A stretch of DNA of 64,000 nucleotides from Amphibiibacter pelophylacis (GTDB lineage Bacteria; Pseudomonadota; Gammaproteobacteria; Burkholderiales; Burkholderiaceae_C), in the NCBI RefSeq assembly GCF_037688875.1, contig NZ_JAWDIE010000013.1:30339-94338 (forward strand). Reading direction: 5' to 3'. The position numbers were made by a program, and so were the translations under genes. A model generated the notes under the pieces. It searched no databases and was not told the origin of the DNA. It saw only the letters and a list, made by a program, of their open reading frames with translations. Position 1 is the first letter of the stretch; every line of letters begins with the position of its first letter. Of the stretch, positions 19,087-26,659 are shown one piece after another.

Positions 19087-19911
19087 TCACGGCATGAAGC
19101 CGGTGGCCAGCGCGTGCGCCCACTCGGGGCGGCCGTTGGCCTGCGCCTGCCGGGCTGCGGCGGCGTAGTCGTAGGGCAGGGCGATCAGCAGGGCCGACCA
19201 GATGCCGCTGCGGCGCTCCAGCAGCGCATAGCGCGCGTCAGGCGAGCCGGTCTCTACCTTGTGCGGCTGTGCACCGCCCGCGCTGTAGGCCGGCAGGCCC
19301 ACGCTGCCGGGATTGAGCAGCAGACGGCCGCGCCAGCGCATGGCCCGGGGCGTGTGCGTGTGACCGCACAGCACCACGCCGACATCGGGGGCCAGACCGG
19401 AGGGGCCGCTCAGGCGCTCATCCAGCTCCTGCGCGCTGGCCAGGCGGGGGTGGCGGCCAGGCCGGTCGTCCAGGGTCTCCATCAGGCCGGTGATGTCGTC
19501 ATCGGGGGTGCCGTGGCACAGCAGCACGCCGCCGCTGGTGTCATCGGCATCAGCGGCTGGATCACGCCACAACGCGGTGGCGGGCAGCGCGGCCAGCCAC
19601 GCCAGTTCCTCTTCGCCCAGCGCCGCGTGTGCGAAGGCGTCGGACGCTCCGCGCTGGCCCGAGGGACCGGGCTGCAGGATCTGGCGCTCGTGGTTGCCCG
19701 CGATCTGCAGCCAGCCGGTCTGGGCCATGAGCCGCCGGGCAGTGTCCAGCGGCCACAGCGGGCCGGAGAGGTGATCGCCCAGCGTCAGTACGCCAGTCAG
19801 CACGCCATCCACCTGGCGGCGGGAGAGATCGTCCATCACCGCCTGCAGGGCGGGCAGGTTGCCGTGGATGTCACTGAGCACCGCCAGGCGCAGGTCGCGG
19901 GGCGTGGTCAT
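19087..19911 (-). CDS. Metallophosphoesterase
   Basis: 274-residue calcineurin-like phosphoesterase. Metal-ligand motifs are visible in order: LSDIHGN near the N terminus, GDH, GNHER (second metal site), HGTPDDD and CGHTHTP. The arrangement resembles YfcE/Lpp1-type bacterial phosphodiesterases. The substrate cannot be deduced. It lies 3 bases after the MoxR gene and 37 bases before the VWA gene, so it splits a MoxR-VWA pair that is usually adjacent. An effector role on the same process is possible but not shown. Confidence 0.85.
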   Translation of the reverse strand: MTTPRDLRLAVLSDIHGNLPALQAVMDDLSRRQVDGVLTGVLTLGDHLSGPLWPLDTARRLMAQTGWLQIAGNHERQILQPGPSGQRGASDAFAHAALGEEELAWLAALPATALWRDPAADADDTSGGVLLCHGTPDDDITGLMETLDDRPGRHPRLASAQELDERLSGPSGLAPDVGVVLCGHTHTPRAMRWRGRLLLNPGSVGLPAYSAGGAQPHKVETGSPDARYALLERRSGIWSALLIALPYDYAAAARQAQANGRPEWAHALATGFMP

Positions 19912-19914
19912 GGC

Positions 19915-20760
19915 TCAGCGGCGCTGCTGCTGCATCTGCAGCAGACGCTGCAACAGGCCGGTGTCCTGCTCGTTCTTGAGCAGCGCGCCCACGTAGGGCG
20001 GCATCTCGCCTGCGGCCGCATCAAGCTGCTCGGGCGCGATGGATTCGGCCATCAGCAGCGTCAGCCAGTCGATCAGCTCCGAGGTACCGGGCTTTTTCTT
20101 GAGCCCACCGATCTGGCGCAGCGTGTCGAACTGGCGCAGTGCGGCGTCGACCAGGCGCTGCTGCGCGTCCGGGTGGTGGACGGCGACGATGCGGCGCAGC
20201 GTGTCGGTGTCCGGAAAGCGGATGTAGTGGAAAAAGCATCGGCGCAGGAAGGCGTCCGGCAGCTCTTTTTCGTTGTTGGAGGTGATGATGACCAGCGGCC
20301 GGTGGCGCGCGGTGATGATCTGACGCGTCTCGTAAACCGAGAAGCTCATGCGGTCGAGTTCGCGCAGCAGGTCGTTGGGGAACTCGATGTCGGCTTTGTC
20401 GATTTCATCGATCAGCAGCACGGCGGGCTGCTCGCACTCGAAGGCCTGCCACAGCACGCCCTGCACGATGTAGTGACCGATGTCGGCCACGCGCGCCTCG
20501 CCCAGCTGGCCGTCGCGCAGGCGGCTGACGGCGTCGTACTCGCACAGCCCCTGCTGCGCGCGCGTGGTCGATTTGACGTGCCACTGAAACAGCGGCCGAT
20601 CCAGTGCGCGCGCCACCTCTTCGGCCAGCAGCGTCTTGCCGGTGCCGGGCTCGCCCTTGATCAGCAGCGGCTTTTGCAGGCGCAGCGCCGCGTTGACCGA
20701 CAGCAGCAGGTCGGGGGTGGCGATGTAGCGGTCCGACCCGCGAAAGACGGCGTCGCTCAT
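19915..20760 (-). CDS. MoxR-family AAA+ ATPase
   Basis: 281-residue ATPase with Walker A GEPGTGKTLLAEEVA, Walker B VLLIDEIDKAD, and sensor 1 VIITSNNEKELPDAFLRRC, all in the MoxR/RavA-related arrangement. MoxR proteins work with VWA-domain partners to mature enzymes or protein complexes. The partner here is most likely the CoxE-like protein encoded downstream. It begins 9 bases after the SLBB export gene stops, suggesting one transcript for all six genes to tamB. Confidence 0.9.
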   Translation of the reverse strand: MSDAVFRGSDRYIATPDLLLSVNAALRLQKPLLIKGEPGTGKTLLAEEVARALDRPLFQWHVKSTTRAQQGLCEYDAVSRLRDGQLGEARVADIGHYIVQGVLWQAFECEQPAVLLIDEIDKADIEFPNDLLRELDRMSFSVYETRQIITARHRPLVIITSNNEKELPDAFLRRCFFHYIRFPDTDTLRRIVAVHHPDAQQRLVDAALRQFDTLRQIGGLKKKPGTSELIDWLTLLMAESIAPEQLDAAAGEMPPYVGALLKNEQDTGLLQRLLQMQQQRR

Positions 20761-20769
20761 GTCAGGCGG

Positions 20770-22788
20770 TCAGAAGCCCAGCGCCTTGATGGCGGCGGCG
20801 CCCAGTCCGAACTGGGAGATGATCTGCGTCCAGTCCTTGGCATTGCGCAGGAAATAGGTCTTGTTGGCCTCTTCGGGCATGAAAATCGTGTCGCCCGGGT
20901 TGACCATCGTGCTGCCAAAGCTGTTGCCGCCAAAGAAGCCCGTCGCCACCTGCCGCGCACTGACCACCTGGCCATTGGCACGCAGCACAAACACGCCCTT
21001 GCTGTCGGCGCCCGGCGTGGGGCCCCCGGCCTGCGCCAGGAAGTAGGACAGCGGACGCGGCTGGTCGGCCAGGAAATTGCCCGCGCTGATCACGCTGCCA
21101 AACACGCCCACCGAACTGGGGCGCGCCGGGATGTAAAGGCGGTCACCGTCCTCGACCAGCATGGCGGGCAGCTGGCCCACATCCCCGCTGCCCGGCTGCA
21201 GCTGCAGCACCAGACGCCCGCTGGGTTTGACCTCCTGCAGCCGCTGGACCAAGGTCGTCAGCGCCTGCATCTGGCCGGTCTGGGCCGTGGCCTGGTCGCC
21301 GGTGTCCACGCGCTGGGTGACGATGTTGCGGCGCATTTCGACCTCGAAATCCTGCACCGCCTGCGCGTAACTCTGCTGCTGGTCCTTGCGCACCGATTCA
21401 CGCACGAACTGCGTGCCGTAAAGATAGGCACCGGGCGTGAGACCGCCAGCCATCTGGACGGCATCCGCCAGCGTGGCATTGGCCGGCAGCACGTACTGGC
21501 CGGGGCGCAGCACCTCGCCTTCCAGCAGGACGCGCTTGTTCTGGCGGTCCAGCGACGGACGGACTTCCACCGCGCTGTAAGCCTGCAGCACGTCGCCCTG
21601 CGAGAGGCGCAGGCTGGCGTCCTGCGGCATGCGCAGCGGGGTGTAGAGGCCGGTGTTGCGGTCGGCGATGCGCTGCAGCGTCAGGCGCGAGGTGTCGGCC
21701 GACGGCGCAAAACCGCCGGCCATCTGCAGGGCGTCGCGCACGGTTTCACCGGGCTGGATTTCAAGGATCGCAGGGCGGTTGACGCTGCCGATCAGCGCCA
21801 CCTGCGGGCCGACCGAGCCGACAAAAATCACATCGTTCGACTGCAGGCTCACATCCCCGCTGCGGTCGCCCCGGGCGAGCAGGTCGTACAGGTCAAAGCG
21901 CGACACCACGCGGTTGCCCCGCTTGAGCTGGATGTTGCGAAAGCTGCCGGACGCCGACGGCCCACCCGCCGCAAACAGCACCTGCGACAGGGTCGAAAAC
22001 CCGCTGACCACATAACTGCCGGGACGCTCGGCGTAACCGGTCACGAAGACCCGGATGCCCTGGATGTTGCCCAGCGTGACGCTGAGATCAAAGTTGCGGA
22101 ACACCGTGCCCACGCGCTGGCGGATCACGCTGGCCAGCTTGGCATAAGGCACGCCCGCCACCGCAATGGTGCCCACACGCGGCACCGAAACGCGCCCGGC
22201 ACGATCCACCTCCAGGCGCAGGTCGGCCTCGACCGAACCCCAGATGGTCAGCGCCAGCGTATCGCCCACCTTGATGCGGTAATCGGGCGGCACCGCGCTG
22301 TCCTGCGCCGGGCCCACACCCGCGTCATCCGCCGACAGAACCAGGTCCGACCCCAGCGGGGCGATCGGGCGCTGGCCCTTGGCATCGGCCATGCCGTCGT
22401 TTTTGGCCCTGACGAGTTCGCGCACGTAGCGCGTGAACTCGGAGACAGGGGCGGGCGCCAGCAGGCGATCCGCCGTGACCGGATCCTGCGCACTGCCCAG
22501 ACGCACGGTCGAAGGAACGCCAGACGACCCGGAACGCAACTGGACCGGACCAGCGACGCCCGCCGCATCCGCTGCCCCGGTGGTGATCTGCGCACCGGCA
22601 CGCGACGACGAGGCCGCCGCCGGGCCCGTGTTGCCGCCCAAGGCACGCTGGATGTTTTCTTCGCTGAAAACCTGCGCGTGCGCCGGAACCGCCATCAGCA
22701 GCGTGACCAGCAGCAGAAAAACGGGAATCAGGTTCAGCACAAAACAGCGGGCAGCGGCCTGCGGGCGGGGAAGGACAGTGTGGGACAT
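20770..22788 (-). CDS. SLBB-domain polysaccharide export protein
   Basis: Periplasmic/outer-membrane channel protein of the Wza-like polysaccharide export family. About 672 residues: a signal peptide (long hydrophobic stretch ending VPAHAQ), the Poly_export domain (DYRIKVGDTLALTIWGSVE), then repeated SLBB domains, each with a V-x-G-x-V/pG core (VFVTGYAERPGSYVV, VALIGSVNRPAILEI, VLLEGEVLRPGQYVL, VGVFGSVISAGNFL). No lipobox is visible, unlike classical Wza. No glycosyltransferase, Wzc kinase or Wzx/Wzy gene is nearby, so it is an isolated export gene. The ATG at 22788 is chosen because it precedes the signal peptide directly; the frame is open further upstream, into rhlE on the other strand. 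Confidence 0.88.
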   Translation of the reverse strand: MSHTVLPRPQAAARCFVLNLIPVFLLLVTLLMAVPAHAQVFSEENIQRALGGNTGPAAASSSRAGAQITTGAADAAGVAGPVQLRSGSSGVPSTVRLGSAQDPVTADRLLAPAPVSEFTRYVRELVRAKNDGMADAKGQRPIAPLGSDLVLSADDAGVGPAQDSAVPPDYRIKVGDTLALTIWGSVEADLRLEVDRAGRVSVPRVGTIAVAGVPYAKLASVIRQRVGTVFRNFDLSVTLGNIQGIRVFVTGYAERPGSYVVSGFSTLSQVLFAAGGPSASGSFRNIQLKRGNRVVSRFDLYDLLARGDRSGDVSLQSNDVIFVGSVGPQVALIGSVNRPAILEIQPGETVRDALQMAGGFAPSADTSRLTLQRIADRNTGLYTPLRMPQDASLRLSQGDVLQAYSAVEVRPSLDRQNKRVLLEGEVLRPGQYVLPANATLADAVQMAGGLTPGAYLYGTQFVRESVRKDQQQSYAQAVQDFEVEMRRNIVTQRVDTGDQATAQTGQMQALTTLVQRLQEVKPSGRLVLQLQPGSGDVGQLPAMLVEDGDRLYIPARPSSVGVFGSVISAGNFLADQPRPLSYFLAQAGGPTPGADSKGVFVLRANGQVVSARQVATGFFGGNSFGSTMVNPGDTIFMPEEANKTYFLRNAKDWTQIISQFGLGAAAIKALGF

Positions 22789-22842
22789 AAGAGACTCAGG
22801 GCTGAGGGTGGACCTGCGCGCGCACGCCCACTGGCGCGGTAA

Positions 22843-22848
22843 AGTATG
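22843..22848 (-). promoter_or_regulatory. Candidate -10 box for the SLBB-moxR-tam unit
   Basis: CATACT on the minus strand, about 55 bases before the ATG at 22788, is the only A/T-rich hexamer in this GC-rich divergent region. No convincing -35 is seen. Confidence 0.3.
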
Positions 22849-22941
22849 GCCAGAGCGGGATTCTACTGAAAACAAGGACCTGGCAGCGCCCGGCAGCGAC
22901 TTTTCTGCCCGCTTTCGCGCCCGCCTGCGGGGCAAATGCGG

Positions 22942-22947
22942 GATAAT
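22942..22947 (+). promoter_or_regulatory. -10-like hexamer next to rhlE start
   Basis: GATAAT ends 8 bases before the rhlE ATG, and no Shine-Dalgarno sequence is present. Transcription would start at or within two bases of the start codon, implying a leaderless mRNA. Confidence 0.45.
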
Positions 22948-22955
22948 CCTGCCCC

Positions 22956-24494
22956 ATGCAAGACACCCCTCAAGCGATCCCAGAGATCCCCGCGCCGCCG
23001 TCGGCCCCGCTGCGCTTTGACGCCGTCGGCCTGGACGCCAAACTGGTCCGTGCCGTTCACGACCAGGGCTACAGCACCATGACGCCCATCCAGGCCGCGG
23101 CCCTGCCCGTGGTTCTGGCGGGCCGCGACATGATGGGCGCGGCGCAGACCGGCACCGGCAAAACCGCCGCTTTCTCGCTGCCGCTGCTGCAGCGCATGCT
23201 GCGTCACGAAACTTCCAGCGCTTCCCCTGCGCGCCACCCGGTGCGCGCCCTGATCCTGACCCCCACGCGCGAACTGGCCGACCAGGTGGCACAGAACGTC
23301 GCGGCTTACGCGCGCCACACGCAGTTGCGCTCGCTGGTGGTCTACGGCGGCATCGACATGAAACCGCAGGCCATGGCGCTGCGTCAGGGCGTGGAGATCG
23401 TCATCGCCACGCCGGGCCGTCTGCTGGATCACCTGCAGGCCAGGAACTGCAGCCTGGCGCAGGTCGAGTTCGTGGTGCTCGACGAGGCCGACCGCATGCT
23501 GGACATCGGCTTTCTGCCCGATCTGCAGCGCATCCTCAGCCACCTGCCCAAGCAGCGCCAGACGCTGCTGTTCTCGGCCACCTTCTCGGGCGACATCAAA
23601 AAGCTGGCGCAAAGCTATCTGCAATCGCCGCAGGTGATCGAAGTGGCGCGTCCCAACGCCACCGCCACCAAGGTGACGCAGCGCTTCATCAAGGTCGACG
23701 AGGATTTCAAACACGCGGCGCTGGTGCAGATGGTGCGCGACGAGAATCTCACGCAGGCCATCGTTTTCGTCAACTCCAAACTGGGTGCTGCGCGCCTGGC
23801 GCGTGCGCTGGAGCGCGACGGCCTGGTCACCGCTGCGCTGCACGGTGACAAATCGCAGGACGAACGCACCAAGGCGCTCGACGCCTTCAAGCGCGGCGAA
23901 GTTCACCTGCTGGTCGCCACCGACGTGGCCGCACGCGGGCTGGACGTGGCCGATCTGCCCGCCGTGTTCAACTACGACGTGCCTTTTCACGCCGAAGATT
24001 ATGTGCACCGCATCGGCCGCACGGGCCGCGCGGGCGCTGAAGGCCTGGCGGTGACGCTGGTGTCGGTCCGCGACGAGCGCCTGATCGGCGACCTGGAAAA
24101 GCTGCTCAAAAAGCCGGTGGAATGGGCGCCTTTTGAGGTTCGCGGCCTGCCACGCCATCGTCCGGCCTTCGAGGCCACGGCCCGACCGCGCCGCGACGAC
24201 AGCGCCGCGCCGCCGCGCCGCCACGACGCCCCAGGGGCTGCGGCCCGCAGCGAAGCACCGGCCTGGCGCCCGCGCCCAGCGCCGTCTGATCCCTTCTTCG
24301 ATCAGCCCTATCGCGAGCCCGAGCGCAGCGAACCCGCCGCCTGGGAGCGCACGGTGGACCCCAAAGCCGCGCTGGCGCAGGCCGCGCAGCTGCGCAACCG
24401 CCTGTCGCCCAACATCCGGACGCGGCGCAAGCTGCCTGCGCTGTTCGTGGCGCCTGCGCCCGAAATGGCCTCAGACGCGCCCGCGACGGTCTGA
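22956..24494 (+). CDS. rhlE: DEAD-box ATP-dependent RNA helicase RhlE
   Basis: RNA helicase involved in ribosome assembly and RNA decay. 512 residues with the usual motifs: Q-motif around MTPIQAAALP, motif I AQTGTGKT, Ia PTRELADQ, DEAD in VLDEADRM, SAT in LLFSATFS, and motif VI HRIGRTGRAG. The ~110-residue C-terminal tail is Arg/Pro/Ala-rich and probably disordered, as in RhlE-type proteins. The start has no ribosome site but a GATAAT hexamer 8 bases before the ATG. Its 3' end overlaps the 3' end of the convergent Maf-methyltransferase gene by 24 bases. Confidence 0.92.
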   Translation: MQDTPQAIPEIPAPPSAPLRFDAVGLDAKLVRAVHDQGYSTMTPIQAAALPVVLAGRDMMGAAQTGTGKTAAFSLPLLQRMLRHETSSASPARHPVRALILTPTRELADQVAQNVAAYARHTQLRSLVVYGGIDMKPQAMALRQGVEIVIATPGRLLDHLQARNCSLAQVEFVVLDEADRMLDIGFLPDLQRILSHLPKQRQTLLFSATFSGDIKKLAQSYLQSPQVIEVARPNATATKVTQRFIKVDEDFKHAALVQMVRDENLTQAIVFVNSKLGAARLARALERDGLVTAALHGDKSQDERTKALDAFKRGEVHLLVATDVAARGLDVADLPAVFNYDVPFHAEDYVHRIGRTGRAGAEGLAVTLVSVRDERLIGDLEKLLKKPVEWAPFEVRGLPRHRPAFEATARPRRDDSAAPPRRHDAPGAAARSEAPAWRPRPAPSDPFFDQPYREPERSEPAAWERTVDPKAALAQAAQLRNRLSPNIRTRRKLPALFVAPAPEMASDAPATV

Positions 24495-26015
24495 TCCTTC
24501 CCGCGGCTTGCGCCCGGGCGGTGCCTGAGCAGGGCCAGAAACCACTGCCGAGCCTGCCGCGCCAAACGCCATCACAGCGGGCAGGTCCAGCGGCAGGGCG
24601 TCCAGCGTCAGTCCATGCTTCCCGGTGCGCCACTGCGCCACCGCTCCCGCACGCACGCAGGCCTGTGGCAGCGTCAGCCCGCAGGCGGCCGCCAGCCAGG
24701 CGGTGGGGGCCAGGGTGTCGATCAGCGCCTGCAAGAGGGCGCGATTGCGGTAGGGCGTGTCCATGACGAGCTGGCTCTGGCCCAGGCGCTGTGCCTGATC
24801 CTGCAGGGCCAGGATGCGCGTACGGCGCTCCTGCGCATCAACGGGCAGGTAGCCCGCAAACGCAAACGACTGCCCCGGCAGGCCGCTGCCCGCCAGCGCC
24901 AGCACCATGGCGTTGCTGCCCGGCAGCACGTGCACGGTCAGGCCCAGACGGTGCGCGGCGGCGACGACCTCGCAGCCCGGATCGGCCACGGCCGGCAGCC
25001 CGGCCTCGGACAGCAGGCCCACATCGTGCCCGGCGCGCGTGGGCGCCAGCAGGGCCTCGATCTGCGCCGCATCCAGCCCCGCGCCGGGGCGGCCTTTGGG
25101 CGGACGGGGCAGCTCGATAATCTGCTGATCCTGCACACGCGCCGCCAGCGGCTGGCTGGCCTGGACCCGCGCCAGGAACTGCCGCGCCGAGCGGGCGTTT
25201 TCCACCACCCAGTGCCGCAGGCGGGCCGCCTGCGCCAGGCTGTCGGGCGGCAGCTGCCCCTGCAGCGGCTGGGTGACGCTGCCCAGATCCAGGGCATTGG
25301 GCACCAGCACCAGACGCCCCAGCACAGGCGCATCAGCGGGGGATTCATCCTGCAGCCGGACCACAGCGAGCGGGCCGGCAGAGGCCTGCGCCAGCACGTC
25401 AAAATCCAGCGTGGCGAGCAGGCGGCGCACGGCGATCAGCGACAGCCCTTCCAGCGCCGTCGGGTCGAGCGTGGTGATGGATTCCAGCAGCGCGATGCCC
25501 AGGCCCTCGCACTTGGCGCTGCCCGCGCAGTCGTAGGGCTGCTCGATACGCAGATAGCGCTCGATGCTGGCGTCGTCCAGCGCGCGAAAGCGCACCGCCA
25601 CCGAATCCAGATGCGCCACCGGCTGCTGCGCCCCGTCCGCGTCCAGCCGGATCAGATGCAGCGCGCTGTGAAAGAGCACCGTGCGCCCCGACTGCTGGCG
25701 CAACTGCGCCACGGCGCGCTCGTGGCTGCCGGGCTTGCCCAGCGCCTGGCCATCGAGGTCGGCGAGCTGATCGCCCGCAATGATCCAGAATAGCCTACCC
25801 GGCCAGCGCCGTTCGCACAGGGCGGCCACGGCCTGCGCTTTCTCCTGCGCCAGACGCTGGACGGCGTCGCGCACGGCTTCGCCCGGGCGCAGGCTTTCGT
25901 CGATATCGGGGGAGAGCACACCAAAAGCGCAGCCCAGACGGCGCAGCAGCGCCTGGCGGTAGCGGGAGCCCGAGGCCAGAAGCAGCGCGGGCGGGGTCAG
26001 ATCAGCAGAATTCAT
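24471..26015 (-). CDS. Fused Maf nucleotide pyrophosphatase and RsmI-like SAM methyltransferase
   Basis: Single uninterrupted frame of about 514 residues. Residues ~1-200 are a Maf/YceF domain (hydrolyses modified nucleoside triphosphates such as m7GTP): LLLASGSRYRQALLRRLG, the catalytic IIAGDQLADLDGQALGKPGS, and AKCEGLGIALLESI. Residues ~210-450 are a tetrapyrrole-methylase-fold methyltransferase of the RsmI relative group: GRLVLVPNALD, VGLLSEAGLPAVADPG, VLPGSNAMVLALAGSGLPG, FAFAGYLP, and QLVMDTPYRN. RsmI itself methylates 16S rRNA C1402; this subfamily is shorter and its target is unclear. Normally these are two adjacent genes. The ATG at 26015 fits the Maf start. The C-terminal tail overlaps rhlE. 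Confidence 0.82.
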   Translation of the reverse strand: MNSADLTPPALLLASGSRYRQALLRRLGCAFGVLSPDIDESLRPGEAVRDAVQRLAQEKAQAVAALCERRWPGRLFWIIAGDQLADLDGQALGKPGSHERAVAQLRQQSGRTVLFHSALHLIRLDADGAQQPVAHLDSVAVRFRALDDASIERYLRIEQPYDCAGSAKCEGLGIALLESITTLDPTALEGLSLIAVRRLLATLDFDVLAQASAGPLAVVRLQDESPADAPVLGRLVLVPNALDLGSVTQPLQGQLPPDSLAQAARLRHWVVENARSARQFLARVQASQPLAARVQDQQIIELPRPPKGRPGAGLDAAQIEALLAPTRAGHDVGLLSEAGLPAVADPGCEVVAAAHRLGLTVHVLPGSNAMVLALAGSGLPGQSFAFAGYLPVDAQERRTRILALQDQAQRLGQSQLVMDTPYRNRALLQALIDTLAPTAWLAAACGLTLPQACVRAGAVAQWRTGKHGLTLDALPLDLPAVMAFGAAGSAVVSGPAQAPPGRKPREGSDRRGRV

Positions 26016-26024
26016 GCCCGCCAC

Positions 26025-26030
26025 GATACT
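26025..26030 (+). promoter_or_regulatory. -10-like hexamer next to yceD start
   Basis: GATACT ends 5 bases before the yceD ATG, with no ribosome site between. It overlaps the minus-strand hexamer for the maf fusion gene (26026-26031), so the two promoters cannot both be occupied. Any -35 for either gene would lie inside the other gene. Confidence 0.35.
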
Positions 26031-26031
26031 A
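26026..26031 (-). promoter_or_regulatory. -10-like hexamer next to the maf-fusion start
   Basis: TAGTAT on the minus strand ends 10 bases before the ATG at 26015. It overlaps the yceD hexamer on the other strand. Predicted leader is about 3-4 bases. Confidence 0.35.
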
Positions 26032-26035
26032 GAAT

Positions 26036-26644
26036 ATGACGATGAACCGTCCGTCATCCCCCCCTGAGTCCGCCTCTGAGTCCGCCACTGGGCCTGTCCC
26101 AGAGGCCAGTGCCACGCAGCGTCTGGACATTTCCGTCCTGTGCCGTCAGGGCCAGCCGCTCGCGGGCGAGCTGCCGCTGGCGCAGTTGCGGCGCCTGTGC
26201 ACCTACCGGGGCGTTTGGCCCGAGCAGGCGGCGCAGACGGTGACCTGGCGCCTTGTGCCCAGCGTGCGCCAGGCGCCGGGCGACGCGGACCAGCTCTGGG
26301 TGGACATGACGCTGCACACGCGCATCGCGCTGCAGTGCCAGCGCTGCCTGGAGCGCACCGACGCGGTGCTGGACGTGAGCAAGGCCTTCCGCTTTGTCCA
26401 CACCGAGGCCGAACTCGACCGCGTCGAAGCGGTTTTCGACGAAATCGACAGCGACGACGAGGCGCTGCTGCTCGAACCCGGCTGGCCGCTGCTGGACTGG
26501 CTGGAAGACGAGCTGATCCTGGCGCTGCCGATTGCGCCGCGCCACGACGATTGCCAGATCGCCGGGCACACGCCCAGCGACGATCCGCTGGCCGGGCTCA
26601 AGCCCAACCCGTTCGCGGTACTGGAAAAGCTGAAAAAAAGCTGA
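26036..26644 (+). CDS. yceD: YceD/DUF177 large-subunit rRNA accumulation protein
   Basis: 202-residue member of the YceD (DUF177) family, required for normal 23S rRNA accumulation. The conserved cysteine pair CQRCLE lies mid-protein and the C-terminal FAVLEKLKKS end is typical. In proteobacteria yceD is nearly always followed by rpmF (L32) and fatty-acid genes; here a convergent LacI-type regulator follows after 15 bases and rpmF is absent. ATG at 26036 and a second ATG two codons later are both possible. The gene diverges from the Maf-methyltransferase gene with only 20 bases between the starts. Confidence 0.88.
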   Translation: MTMNRPSSPPESASESATGPVPEASATQRLDISVLCRQGQPLAGELPLAQLRRLCTYRGVWPEQAAQTVTWRLVPSVRQAPGDADQLWVDMTLHTRIALQCQRCLERTDAVLDVSKAFRFVHTEAELDRVEAVFDEIDSDDEALLLEPGWPLLDWLEDELILALPIAPRHDDCQIAGHTPSDDPLAGLKPNPFAVLEKLKKS

Positions 26645-26659
26645 CAGGCTGAGTGCAGC

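Noticed and set aside
19048..22842. A very long open frame on the plus strand (over 1200 codons)
   Set aside because: It is opposite the VWA, phosphoesterase, MoxR and SLBB genes, which have clear motifs. Its translation is Arg/Gln/His/Ala-rich and unlike any protein: a GC-codon-bias shadow.
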